DNA of 64,000 nucleotides from Dysgonamonadaceae bacterium (GTDB taxonomy: Bacteria; Bacteroidota; Bacteroidia; Bacteroidales; Azobacteroidaceae). Position 1 is the stretch's first letter, and each line of letters starts with the position of its first letter. Position numbers and translations under genes: made by a program. The notes beneath the pieces were generated by a model that worked only from the letters and a program-made list of their open reading frames with translations, had not been told where the DNA came from and searched no databases. Shown here one piece after another: positions 15,305 to 24,002 of this stretch. Location: the NCBI GenBank assembly GCA_031289145.1, contig JAITQA010000039.1, positions 1 to 64,000 on the forward strand, given 5' to 3'.

Positions 15305-16728
15305 CAATTATTGTGCAGTAGCGCTGTGAAATTTTTATTAATTATAACAACAGGTAGAAAAACAATACAAAATATGCCTGTTTTTAAGCCCAAAGAAAGA
15401 TATAGATTATTTATTTCCACGTATCTCGAAAATAAAAATTCAAGCGCAAATACGCTTATTGCTAATAATACAGGCACAAATAACTGCTTGAAAAACGGGA
15501 TGATGGACTGTCTTAACGCCTTCTTTATTAGTATGTAATACGCTGAAAAAAAATTTAAACCGAAAGCAATTAATAAGAAATAGGCTATTGCCTCCAGATT
15601 ATTAAACAAAAACACAGCAATCAGAATAGCGCTAACCATTATTGATGTAGTTAAAAGTCCGGCAAAAAAGAGACGCTTTGTATCATTAGCCGCCTGAAAA
15701 ATAGAACCGGAACTTGAAAGTATCACTTGAATTCCGATGCTCCATGCTAATATTTCAAAAACCGGAATCGAAGCTATCCATTGATCGCCAAAAATGAGCA
15801 ATATCAATTCTTTCGCACTAAAATGTACAAATACCGATAAAGGTAATCCTATTAGCGCTAATAGTTTTACGATTTTTAAATAAGCATTATATATTCTTTG
15901 TTTATCATCCTGAAAATCGGAAAAGAAAGGCTGTATTACAGGTGTCAGTACATTAGTCAAATTGTCCACCGGCATAAGCATCAGGCGATATGACTTTTCG
16001 TAGTATCCCAATGCTGCGGGAGATAGAAATTTTCCAATTAACAATTTATCCAAATTCCGGGAAAAATAGTTGATAAATCCAAACAAAAATTGATAAATAG
16101 AAAACCGTGCTATTTTTTTTAAAGATAAAATATTTATGCTTGCTATTTTTATCGGACGATGCAGGTAATTGACTGAAAATGTCAATATGGTGGATGACAT
16201 TGAATGGATAAGTAAGGCATAGATTCCCCAATCCATTAATGCGGCGAAAATACCCAATGTTCCACAAATTAATTGTATAGATAATTGTCGAAACATTAAA
16301 AATTTGAAATTCTTTTCTTTTAAGAGCAGCGCATTCGGCACAATATTCGTGCATGCAAACAGGATTGTTATTGAGAATAATTGGCATATATTCTTCAAAA
16401 CAGGCTGCTTATAAAAAGAACTCACCAACGGCGACAAGGAGAAAAATACAATAGCCAATGTCAGTCCGACAAGAATAGTAAAAGAAAAAATAACATTAAT
16501 ATCTTGCTTCGACAATTCTTTTTTTTGTATGATGGCAGGACCAATTCCCAATTCGCCTAATAAACCAAAGAAAACAACCAATACACTAACGATCGCTACT
16601 GTTCCAAAATCGTCAGGAGTAAGCAATCTTGAAAGTATTGCCATAATAACCAGTCCAATTAATATGCTGCTGTATTTTGTTACGGCAATATAGATTGTAC
16701 CTGAGATGAATTGTTTTCTTAATGACAT
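15304..16728 (-). CDS. wzx: Polysaccharide flippase, MOP superfamily (Wzx/WzxC-like)
   Basis: A 474-residue integral membrane protein with about 12-14 hydrophobic segments, beginning with a segment at residues 15-35 and including LSRLLTPDDFG near residue 33-43, the usual signature of the Polysacc_synt family. It should translocate undecaprenyl-linked repeat units across the inner membrane. It overlaps the following epimerase gene. No Wzy polymerase with a clear periplasmic loop is visible in the window, so the polymerase or a ligase-dependent route must be encoded elsewhere. Confidence 0.88.
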   Translation of the reverse strand: MSLRKQFISGTIYIAVTKYSSILIGLVIMAILSRLLTPDDFGTVAIVSVLVVFFGLLGELGIGPAIIQKKELSKQDINVIFSFTILVGLTLAIVFFSLSPLVSSFYKQPVLKNICQLFSITILFACTNIVPNALLLKEKNFKFLMFRQLSIQLICGTLGIFAALMDWGIYALLIHSMSSTILTFSVNYLHRPIKIASINILSLKKIARFSIYQFLFGFINYFSRNLDKLLIGKFLSPAALGYYEKSYRLMLMPVDNLTNVLTPVIQPFFSDFQDDKQRIYNAYLKIVKLLALIGLPLSVFVHFSAKELILLIFGDQWIASIPVFEILAWSIGIQVILSSSGSIFQAANDTKRLFFAGLLTTSIMVSAILIAVFLFNNLEAIAYFLLIAFGLNFFSAYYILIKKALRQSIIPFFKQLFVPVLLAISVFALEFLFSRYVEINNLYLSLGLKTGIFCIVFLPVVIINKNFTALLHNN

Positions 16729-16771
16729 TTGGACAATAAGTTTGAATATGTTTTATAAATTAACGTCATGG

Positions 16772-17287
16772 CTAAATTTTTTCCAAATAAGCTCCCGGAA
16801 TATAAGTGGTAGCCAGCGAAAACAATCCTTCCAAGCGTACCACAACCCTTTTGTGTCCTTTTATCCGTATTAATTCTCCTTCTATACCTGCAAAATCGCC
16901 CTTGATGACCCTTACCCTGTCGCCTTTTTTCAGATTGGCGTTTTCGATCCGGACGGCTGATTCGGAAAAATCCAGCAAAAACATAAAATCCTGCATCTGT
17001 TTATCCGGAACAATCAGCAATTGATGGGTTTCAAGATGTCGCATATAGTTGATCCGTATCTGTGATTCGGCAGGTAGCAACAAGGCAGTCCTGCGATTTG
17101 TACGGATAAACAGCAAACCCGGCACCAAAGGTTTTTCTTTTTTCTTTTTTTTCCCTGCCCGTTCTACCATTACCGTATGTAAAGGGATGAAATGTTCTAC
17201 ATTTATTTCATCCAACCAGGCATGTATCTTTTTTTCCGTTTGGTATTTGACCTTAGCCGCATACCAATGCTGCTCATTTTTATCCAT
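16772..17287 (-). CDS. UpxY-family NusG-like antiterminator
   Basis: A 171-residue NusG paralogue. The N-terminal NGN domain starts WYAAKVKYQTEKKIHAWLDE, and the C-terminal KOW region (about 118-170) reads KKGDRVRVIKGDFAGIEGEL. UpxY proteins bind RNA polymerase in the leader of their own capsule operon and let it read through. In Bacteroides the gene usually sits at the very head of the operon; here it follows wza and wzc after a 154-bp spacer, so it may head a second unit running from 17287 to 3407 that includes the hairpin at 12950-12997. Confidence 0.88.
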   Translation of the reverse strand: MDKNEQHWYAAKVKYQTEKKIHAWLDEINVEHFIPLHTVMVERAGKKKKKEKPLVPGLLFIRTNRRTALLLPAESQIRINYMRHLETHQLLIVPDKQMQDFMFLLDFSESAVRIENANLKKGDRVRVIKGDFAGIEGELIRIKGHKRVVVRLEGLFSLATTYIPGAYLEKI

Positions 17288-17366
17288 AGCTTCGCTTCCT
17301 TAATTTTCAGTTGGAAAATCAAGATTCATAAAAACTTTTTAACCCATTCCCTCCGTCAGACCCTTA

Positions 17367-17386
17367 AAACAGGCGCCTGATTTTGG
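17367..17386. terminator. Short palindrome between wzc and upxY
   Basis: AAAACAGGCGCCTGATTTT contains a perfect 10-bp palindrome (CAGGCGCCTG) with A and T runs outside, so it could be a weak bidirectional terminator or part of the UpxY-responsive leader. It lies in the 154-bp spacer between the wzc stop and the upxY start. No -7 element was found there. Confidence 0.3.
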
Positions 17387-17441
17387 GTGTTTATAATCAC
17401 AGATACGGTTGTTGAGAAAGATAAACGATTAAAACAAGCGT

Positions 17442-19748
17442 TTATTTTTTGTCTTCCGTATAATAATTGTGTTTGTTTTTTCCATAACCATAACCGTAAC
17501 CATAGCCATACGAATTTTTGTTCGGCGCTGCATTTAATACAACCGTCAGGTTATGCAATTTATGTTGTCTGTACAGCGATTCTATTTCCGGCAAAGTTGA
17601 TTTCCATGTATAACCGGCGCGGGTCACGTAAATCGTGGCATCGACAAACCGATTGATTTGGAAAGCATCCGCCGTCAATCCTACCGGCGCCGTATCCACT
17701 ATGATGTAATCGTACCTTTCTTTGAGTACTTCAAAAAGTATCTCCAATCGATCGGATAACAAAAGTTCTGCCGGGTTGGGTGGAAACACGTGAACCGGAA
17801 TTATATCCAAGTATTCGTTGTATGCACTCATTTTATAGATAATATCCCGCAACTCAATCGACGGATCGGACAGGTACATGGCAAGCCCTTTTGTGGGATT
17901 CATATCCAAAGTCTTTTTCAGTTCCGACTTACGCATATCTATATCTACCAGTAAAGTTTTCCGCTTCAATGTAGCCATACTCATAGCCAGATTCTGAGAG
18001 AAGAAACTCTTTCCTTCTCCGCTGTGGGACGAAGTAACCATGATAACTTTGGCTTTTTCACCGGAAACAATAAATTGCAGGTTGGAGATGATGATCCGGA
18101 TTTTTTCTGCTATCCCTGAACTGAGATTCAGTACAGGAAACACTTTTTGGAGCTTATTGACGGGAATATCTCCCAAAAAGGGCGCTTTGATAATCCGCTG
18201 TAGTTGCTCTTTATTCCGTAATTTGTTGTCTAATAAGTCTTTTGCGTAGATAAAGAGGATGGGAATCAGCAGTCCCAAGAGAATAGCGGCCAATAATATG
18301 ATGTTACTTTTTGGTGCAACTTTAAGCAGGCCGTATTTGGGCGGGTCTATTACCGTCAGGTTCGGTGTGGCCAAGGCCAAAGACAGACCCGTTTCTTCCC
18401 GCTTCTGCATTAGGTAGATAAACAAATTCTCCTTGATATTTTTTTGCCGGTACAGTTCGTTGGACTCCCGCGCCTGGGTGGAAAGTCCGCGTGCCTTGCT
18501 GATATAGGTATTTTCCTGTTTTCTGAGGCCTGTTAACATTGTTTCCAGACCGGTTTCAGAAATATTGATACCTTTCAACAGGTTGTCTTTCAACATGGTG
18601 ATATTGCGATCATATTCCTTCACAGCCGCATTTCGGTCCGTCATCCCGATCGTATTTTTGTTCTTGGCCAATATCTCTTCGTTGTATTTCTGCACCAAAC
18701 TCAAAACGGTATTGTCGGTTAGCCCGACATTGGCCGGGGCTACATTTCCCGCATTATTGGGATTCGTCAGAAAAGATTTGATGGAGTTCAGGATATTCAC
18801 TTGCGTGGACACGTCTGCAATTCTTTTCTCATAATCGCTGGAAGAAGAAAGGAACAGATTGGCCTCTGTGGCAATATCTGTTATGCCCTGGATCCGGGCA
18901 TAATTTTCTACATTTCTTTCAGCTGTATCCAATTCCCCGGAAATATCCAACAGTCGTTCATCTATGAAACGAATCGTATTGTTCGCTACAAAATTTTTAT
19001 CATCAATGGTTTGCTTGTTGTAGGTATCGATTAGGGTATTGATAATCTCTTCTCCTTTCTTCGGAATCGTTGTTACCATTGATATTTCTACAACGCTGGT
19101 TGTATTGCTTACAGGTGTGATCTGTACGTTGGGGGCATAATCAGGGCGGTTGATTACGACTTCTATCGGGAAACTATCTTCCGTTCCAAACGGATTTTTT
19201 TCAAAAGTCAATAATCCCCACGGGGAACGGACTTCTTCGCCAATCTGGAAATTTTGATGAAAATCTTCTCCGTTCGACCGGATCGAATAGGTAGAATCTA
19301 CCCGGTTAAGCGTAAAAGACCCGTCTTTCAATTGATTTTCCACTTTCACAAAAAGAGGCGTATTGTTGTATATTTCCTGGTTTTTGATTTTTCCTTCCTT
19401 GAAATAAGAAACGCCGATTTTCAAACTGTCGACCACTTTTAGCAGCAAGGACTTGGATTTGACCAGTTCCACCTCATTGTCAAAAGTATTATTGGGAACA
19501 AAAATACCTAAATCTTCAAAAGCATTGTATTCCATTTTGCGCTGGGCATTTTTGCTGTTTGTGAGCAATACTTTTGCAGAAACTTTGTATTCACTGGTAG
19601 TATAGTGCAAATACAGCCCTGCGATTGCGACACAAACTACAAGTGAAATGATGAAAAATTTCCAATGCTGTAAATACCGGAAAAGAATTTCGATCACAGA
19701 TATCTCTTCCTGTAGTTCAATGTCTGTTTGATTCTGTATAGATTCCAT
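17442..19748 (-). CDS. wzc: Polysaccharide copolymerase and BY-kinase (Wzc)
   Basis: A 768-residue inner-membrane protein. The first membrane segment is at about 32-50, then a large periplasmic Wzz-type domain with coiled coil, a second membrane segment at about 495-520, and a cytoplasmic tyrosine kinase. The kinase has Walker A in VTSSHSGEGKSFF (about 570-585) and Walker A' in LLVDIDMRKSEL (about 598). The C-terminus is a tyrosine cluster (YGYGYGYGYGKNKHNYY), the autophosphorylation tail. It controls chain length and, with Wza 15 bases upstream, export. Fused membrane and kinase domains are the proteobacterial/Bacteroidetes form. Confidence 0.95.
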   Translation of the reverse strand: MESIQNQTDIELQEEISVIEILFRYLQHWKFFIISLVVCVAIAGLYLHYTTSEYKVSAKVLLTNSKNAQRKMEYNAFEDLGIFVPNNTFDNEVELVKSKSLLLKVVDSLKIGVSYFKEGKIKNQEIYNNTPLFVKVENQLKDGSFTLNRVDSTYSIRSNGEDFHQNFQIGEEVRSPWGLLTFEKNPFGTEDSFPIEVVINRPDYAPNVQITPVSNTTSVVEISMVTTIPKKGEEIINTLIDTYNKQTIDDKNFVANNTIRFIDERLLDISGELDTAERNVENYARIQGITDIATEANLFLSSSSDYEKRIADVSTQVNILNSIKSFLTNPNNAGNVAPANVGLTDNTVLSLVQKYNEEILAKNKNTIGMTDRNAAVKEYDRNITMLKDNLLKGINISETGLETMLTGLRKQENTYISKARGLSTQARESNELYRQKNIKENLFIYLMQKREETGLSLALATPNLTVIDPPKYGLLKVAPKSNIILLAAILLGLLIPILFIYAKDLLDNKLRNKEQLQRIIKAPFLGDIPVNKLQKVFPVLNLSSGIAEKIRIIISNLQFIVSGEKAKVIMVTSSHSGEGKSFFSQNLAMSMATLKRKTLLVDIDMRKSELKKTLDMNPTKGLAMYLSDPSIELRDIIYKMSAYNEYLDIIPVHVFPPNPAELLLSDRLEILFEVLKERYDYIIVDTAPVGLTADAFQINRFVDATIYVTRAGYTWKSTLPEIESLYRQHKLHNLTVVLNAAPNKNSYGYGYGYGYGKNKHNYYTEDKK

Positions 19749-19763
19749 GTTGTATTGATTTAA

Positions 19764-20561
19764 TTATTTGAAACGAAAGAAGAATGATGTGGCTGTTACC
19801 AATATGGACAACACCGACACGATAATCGACAAATTAGGCGTGAAGTTAGACGCATTTCTGGCAATACGTTTATTTTGTTGCACATAGAGGATATCGTTTT
19901 GCTGGAGGTAGTAGCTATCCGAATAGAAAAGCGAAGCTGAAGTCATATCCACATGGAAAAACTTTTTTTCACCATTTTCGACCCTGCAAATCAAGACGTC
20001 GTTCCGGTTACCGTAAATGGTCATATCGCCGGCCATAGCCAAGGCTTCCGGAATAGAAATTTTTTCGTCTCGGATGATGTAATCACCGGGTCTGGAGACT
20101 TCGCCTAAGACAAAAATTTTATAGTTGAGAAACCGGATATTGACCACCGGATTTTCAATTTCCTGAGCTATTTTCTCTACGAGCAAGGCTTCTGCTTTTG
20201 CTTTCGTCAATCCGGCCAGATGAACTTTACCGATAACGGGGAAATTGATATTTCCTTCTTCATCCACTAAATAACCGCTTAATTCTATATTGTTGGCGTT
20301 AAACATTCCGCTGTTTTCCATTTTGACATTGAAAGGGGCTGCTGCCAGTTCGTTTAATGCGGAAACGGTAATCCTCAGATTGTCGTTTTCTATTATTTGC
20401 GACTGGTATTTTGCCGTATTTGCGTATTGGTCATATCCCGGTGGTATTTCGTCAATATCCTGAAAATAAAGTACTTTTTTTGTAGATCCGCAACCGGTTA
20501 AAATAAAAATAGCGAGAAAAAGCGCTATTATGGAAAAGGTACGTTTGTTGTTATTTGTCAT
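19764..20561 (-). CDS. wza: Polysaccharide export outer-membrane lipoprotein (Wza)
   Basis: A 265-residue lipoprotein. The lipobox is LTGC with C24 after a hydrophobic signal (9-22). A Poly_export domain spans roughly 50-130 and an SLBB-type domain follows (IFVLGEVSRPGDY near 150). The C-terminus ends in a hydrophobic stretch (about 243-262), fitting the outer-membrane helix of the Wza barrel. At 265 residues it is shorter than E. coli Wza (about 380) and has fewer SLBB domains, as usual in Bacteroidetes. It is translated just after a 52-residue ORF that carries a strong Shine-Dalgarno-like sequence. Confidence 0.93.
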   Translation of the reverse strand: MTNNNKRTFSIIALFLAIFILTGCGSTKKVLYFQDIDEIPPGYDQYANTAKYQSQIIENDNLRITVSALNELAAAPFNVKMENSGMFNANNIELSGYLVDEEGNINFPVIGKVHLAGLTKAKAEALLVEKIAQEIENPVVNIRFLNYKIFVLGEVSRPGDYIIRDEKISIPEALAMAGDMTIYGNRNDVLICRVENGEKKFFHVDMTSASLFYSDSYYLQQNDILYVQQNKRIARNASNFTPNLSIIVSVLSILVTATSFFFRFK

Positions 20562-20566
20562 TATTA

Positions 20567-20725
20567 TTATAATTTTAAAAAGAAATCATACAAAGCGCTC
20601 TGATATTCATTCAACGATTTCTCATCGCCCGAATACTGAATATCCACTGCTAATTCATTTACATACTGCATTTTTACACACAGAGCGTAAAAAAACGCCG
20701 ATATGGTTAAAAAAATCCTGTTCAT
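20567..20725 (-). CDS. Small 52-residue ORF upstream of wza
   Basis: A short frame beginning MNRIFLTISAFF and ending SALYDFFLKL. An AAAGGAG sequence lies 8 bases before its ATG, one of the better ribosome-binding sites in the locus, and its stop is 5 bases before the wza ATG. The N-terminal 17 residues are hydrophobic (weak signal-like or membrane segment) and the rest is acidic. I do not recognise the product. It may be a leader peptide, a small exported protein, or a remnant whose translation helps wza. Confidence 0.5.
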   Translation of the reverse strand: MNRIFLTISAFFYALCVKMQYVNELAVDIQYSGDEKSLNEYQSALYDFFLKL

Positions 20726-20768
20726 CTTCGTTACTCCTTTGACAATTAATATTGTATAGCTTATTCAC

Positions 20769-20785
20769 ACTAAAAAAATTTTAGT
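20769..20785. other. AT-rich inverted repeat upstream of capsule operon
   Basis: ACTAAAA and TTTTAGT form a perfect 7-bp stem with an AAA loop, 44 bases upstream of the 52-residue ORF start. It may be an operator or a chance AT palindrome. Nothing else recognisable lies between 20726 and 20883. Confidence 0.3.
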
Positions 20786-20883
20786 ATCAATAATATCGCC
20801 TCTCAACTAAAATCGACTGCAAACTTAGCAATAAAAATTAATATTTCCAAGAAGAAACGCAAAATTTGCATTTTTTTATCTAC

Positions 20884-20972
20884 CTTTGTCACCGATATCT
20901 TTAGGGGTGCCCTTTCGGGCTGAGATCATACCCTTTGAACCTGAACAGGTTAATTCCTGCGGAGGGACAAAG
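20884..20972 (+). ncRNA. TPP riboswitch (THI element)
   Basis: This has the thi-box core in order: ggggtgcc, the variable stem ccctttcgggctgagatcat, then accctttgaacctg, aacaggttaat and cctgcggagggac. P1 closes perfectly with CTTTGTC at 20884-20890 and GACAAAG at 20966-20972. It should bind thiamine pyrophosphate and switch off the TonB-dependent receptor whose ATG is 113 bases further on. In Bacteroidetes, TPP riboswitches often precede outer-membrane thiamine receptors. I could not identify a clear expression-platform terminator in the 20973-21085 leader. Confidence 0.95.
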
Positions 20973-21085
20973 ATTGCCGCCGACCGGCAAAATTTCCTTA
21001 TCGAAATTTCCATCTCATTTCCCCTTTTTTGTTTAATTAGTCGAAACAGTTTTTTTATGCAGTTTCGGCACAAAATGTTTTTATA

Positions 21086-23386
21086 ATGAAAAGGGTTTTC
21101 CTATGTTTTCTGGCAAGCGCATTGCCATTGACCGCAGTCTTTGCGGAAGAAATTGAAAAAGACAGTTCCAAAGTAATGAACCTCCGGGAAGTAGAAGTCA
21201 TTTCTTTCCGGGCTGGCGCCAAAACGCCGGTAGCTTACGCCAATATGGACAAGCAAACCGTCGAAAAGTATAATTTCGGACAGGACATACCGTTTCTGCT
21301 CACGCTGACACCTTCCGTTATTGCTACTTCCGATGCCGGAACAGGCATCGGTTACACAGGATTCCGCATCCGCGGAACGGATGCCAACCGCATCAATATC
21401 ACCACCAACGGTATTCCCCTGAACGATTCCGAATCGCATGGCGTTTTCTGGGTAAACATGCCGGATTTTGCTTCATCGCTCGAAGACCTCCAAGTACAAC
21501 GCGGCGTCGGGACTTCCACCAATGGCGCAGGCGCTTTCGGCGCTTCGATAAACATGAAAACAGGTCATATCCCGTTGGAGGCTTACGGTGAATTTAACGG
21601 GAGCTATGGCTCTTTCAATACAGCGAAAGCGACATTCAAAACCGGAACGGGTATCATCAACGAGCATTGGGCTTTCGACGCCCGGCTCTCGTCCATCAAT
21701 TCCGACGGATTTATCGACCGGGCAAGCGTCGATTTGAAATCCTACTTTGCCCAAGGCGCTTACTTCAACAACAACACTTTGCTGAAATTCATCACTTTTG
21801 GAGGCAAAGAAAAAACTTACCATGCTTGGGATGGCGTTCCCGATTACATCCTCTTCCCGGCAGACGCTGCGGCGGAAGCCAACAGGACTTACAACCCTTC
21901 GGGCTATATAGGGGATGATGAAAACGGAAATCCCCTGTATTACAAAAATCAAACGGACAATTACCAACAAACGCATTACCAGCTCAGCCTCCTGCAAGTG
22001 CTGAATCCGAACCTGAACCTGAACGTTTCCCTGCACTACACCAAAGGTTTGGGTTATTACGAGGAATACAAAACCAGACGCAGCCTGCAAGAATACGGTT
22101 TGAATCCGTTCGTCTCGGATGGTGAAACCGTGAAGAAAAGCGATTTGGTGCGGCAAAAACATTTGGATAATGATTTCGGCGGCGCGATTTTTTCTTTGGA
22201 TTACAAGCGCGAACGATGGAATATTTCCTTAGGCGGAGGAGCTAACCGTTACGACGGAAGGCATTTCGGATACCTTACCTGGGTCAAAAATTATTCCAAC
22301 GATAACCGTTTCTTCCCGGAGCAGGAATATTACCGGAGCAAGGGCGAAAAATTCGATGCCAACATTTACCTGAAAGGAAATTATCAACTCACGGAAGCCT
22401 TGAGCCTGTATGGCGATTTACAATTCCGAAGCATTGACTATAAAATCAATGGAAAAAACGATACCTGGGATTGGTTGATAGCGGAAATGCAAAACCTCGA
22501 TGTCCGTGAAAATTTCCGCTTTTTCAATCCGAAAGGCGGTCTGTTTTACCAAATCAATTCCGGCAACCAAGTCTATGCTTCTGCGGCTTTAGCGCATCGC
22601 GAACCCAATCGGAATAATTATACCGATGCCGGCGTCAACGAAATTCCCCAACCGGAACGTCTGACCGATTACGAATTAGGCTATAAATTCAACAACCGGA
22701 TTTTTGCCGTCGGCGTAAACTTGTATTACATGCTTTACAAAGACCAATTGGTGCTGAACGGAAAAGTCAACGAGATAGGCGAACCCCTGACTTCCAATGT
22801 CCCGGACAGTTATCGCACCGGCATCGAACTGACGGCAGGTATCCGGATACTCCCTTCCCTGAAATGGGACGGAAACCTGACACTCAGCCGGAATAAAATC
22901 AAAAACTATACGGAATATGTGGTGGTTTACGATGCCGACGGCAATGCGGAAGCTGCACAACAAGCCGATAACTACGGCACTACCAATATTTCCTATTCGC
23001 CGGATGTAATCGCCAACAGTCTGTTTTCCTTCGAATACAAATCGTTCAACGCCGGATTCCATTCCAATTATGTCGGCAAACAATACTTGGACAATACCGG
23101 AGCAACAGACCAAAACCTCGCCGAAACCGGCAAAAAAGAAAGAAGTATCGACGCTTATTTTTTGAATAACCTTCGATTGGCTTATGATTTCCAATTGAAA
23201 GGCATGAAAAAATTGTCAATCAACTTATTGGTAAACAATATTTTCAACGAACAATACGAAAGCAACGGCTGGGTATGGTCCTGCTATTACCGGCAAGCCG
23301 ACGGTAGCCTCGAACCCTACACCGAAAAGAGCTATTTTCCGCAAGCGGGAACGAATGTGCTGGCGAATATTGTCTTGCGGTTTTAG
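21086..23386 (+). CDS. TonB-dependent receptor under TPP riboswitch, probable thiamine uptake
   Basis: A 766-residue outer-membrane receptor. The signal peptide is about residues 1-20 (cleavage near AVFA-EE), the plug domain follows from about 40 to 160 with RIRGTDANRINITTNGIPL, and the barrel ends in the expected terminal phenylalanine (NIVLRF). It lacks the N-terminal carboxypeptidase-regulatory-like domain of SusC proteins and has no SusD partner, so it resembles vitamin or siderophore receptors. The TPP riboswitch directly upstream indicates thiamine or a thiamine precursor as ligand, which is inference. It is a single-gene unit; no PnuT or thiamine kinase gene is adjacent. Confidence 0.9.
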   Translation: MKRVFLCFLASALPLTAVFAEEIEKDSSKVMNLREVEVISFRAGAKTPVAYANMDKQTVEKYNFGQDIPFLLTLTPSVIATSDAGTGIGYTGFRIRGTDANRINITTNGIPLNDSESHGVFWVNMPDFASSLEDLQVQRGVGTSTNGAGAFGASINMKTGHIPLEAYGEFNGSYGSFNTAKATFKTGTGIINEHWAFDARLSSINSDGFIDRASVDLKSYFAQGAYFNNNTLLKFITFGGKEKTYHAWDGVPDYILFPADAAAEANRTYNPSGYIGDDENGNPLYYKNQTDNYQQTHYQLSLLQVLNPNLNLNVSLHYTKGLGYYEEYKTRRSLQEYGLNPFVSDGETVKKSDLVRQKHLDNDFGGAIFSLDYKRERWNISLGGGANRYDGRHFGYLTWVKNYSNDNRFFPEQEYYRSKGEKFDANIYLKGNYQLTEALSLYGDLQFRSIDYKINGKNDTWDWLIAEMQNLDVRENFRFFNPKGGLFYQINSGNQVYASAALAHREPNRNNYTDAGVNEIPQPERLTDYELGYKFNNRIFAVGVNLYYMLYKDQLVLNGKVNEIGEPLTSNVPDSYRTGIELTAGIRILPSLKWDGNLTLSRNKIKNYTEYVVVYDADGNAEAAQQADNYGTTNISYSPDVIANSLFSFEYKSFNAGFHSNYVGKQYLDNTGATDQNLAETGKKERSIDAYFLNNLRLAYDFQLKGMKKLSINLLVNNIFNEQYESNGWVWSCYYRQADGSLEPYTEKSYFPQAGTNVLANIVLRF

Positions 23387-23408
23387 CCGCTCAAACGAAA
23401 GGAAAAAT

Positions 23409-23834
23409 TTACGGTAACAGGAACGACAACTGACGCACTCCGTCTTCCTGTTCCGTAATTTCCACAAAAACAGTATGATCCGGCAATAAGGCTTCCACTT
23501 TTTCCGGCCATTCGATAAAACACAGGGCGCCGCTTTCGAAGTAGTCTTCCGTTCCGATATTCAGCGCCTCCTCAATTGAATTGATTCGGTAAAAATCGAA
23601 ATGGTAAATCAAGTCTTCGGTCGTCTCCGAACGGTATTCATTGACGATGGCGAAAGTAGGGCTGTTAATCACATCGGATACGCCCAAGGCTTCGCATACG
23701 GCTTTGATAAAAGTGGTTTTCCCCACACCCATTTTTCCGTAGAAAGCAAAAACGGTACGCCGGTCCATTTGTCGGATAAATTCCTCGGCGGCATCCCGGA
23801 TGGAAGCCGGATTTTTAATTTGTAAAACGAACAT
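23409..23834 (-). CDS. tsaE: tRNA threonylcarbamoyladenosine biosynthesis ATPase TsaE
   Basis: A 141-residue P-loop ATPase of the TsaE/YjeE family, needed with TsaB and TsaD to form t6A37 in ANN-decoding tRNAs. Motifs are GKMGVGKTT (33-41), [10 protein letters not shown] (58-67), HFDFYRI (77-83) and FIEWPE (106-111), all diagnostic. Length is normal. It is convergent with the TonB receptor gene (22-base gap) and has no operon partner in view. Confidence 0.95.
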   Translation of the reverse strand: MFVLQIKNPASIRDAAEEFIRQMDRRTVFAFYGKMGVGKTTFIKAVCEALGVSDVINSPTFAIVNEYRSETTEDLIYHFDFYRINSIEEALNIGTEDYFESGALCFIEWPEKVEALLPDHTVFVEITEQEDGVRQLSFLLP

Positions 23835-23943
23835 GCTTTATTATAATTTTACCCAATTCCGGTGCAAAGATAATAAAAATCTGTTTTATACCTTATTCGT
23901 GAATTATCCTTCGCAAACACACAAAATATTCAGGTTTTATTTA

Positions 23944-23951
23944 TAACTTTG
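23944..23951 (+). promoter_or_regulatory. Putative -7 element TAACTTTG
   Basis: TAACTTTG lies 52 bases before the ATG at 24003. It overlaps the alternative TTG at 23949, which therefore should not be the start codon of the next gene. Confidence 0.45.
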
Positions 23952-24002
23952 CACTTTCCATTGTATACAACAACAAAGTTTTTAAAACTGTTCGAGAAAA
24001 AA

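Noticed and set aside
17461..17520. Tandem GTAACC/GTTATGG-like repeats at the end of wzc
   Set aside because: They simply encode the YGYGYGYG tyrosine tail expected of BY-kinases.
20881..20888. TACCTTTG as promoter of the TonB receptor
   Set aside because: It overlaps the 5' strand of riboswitch P1 (20884-20890), so transcription must start further upstream; the match is a by-product of the P1 sequence.
21473..22162. 229-residue minus-strand frame in the TonB receptor gene
   Set aside because: Antisense shadow with no family features.
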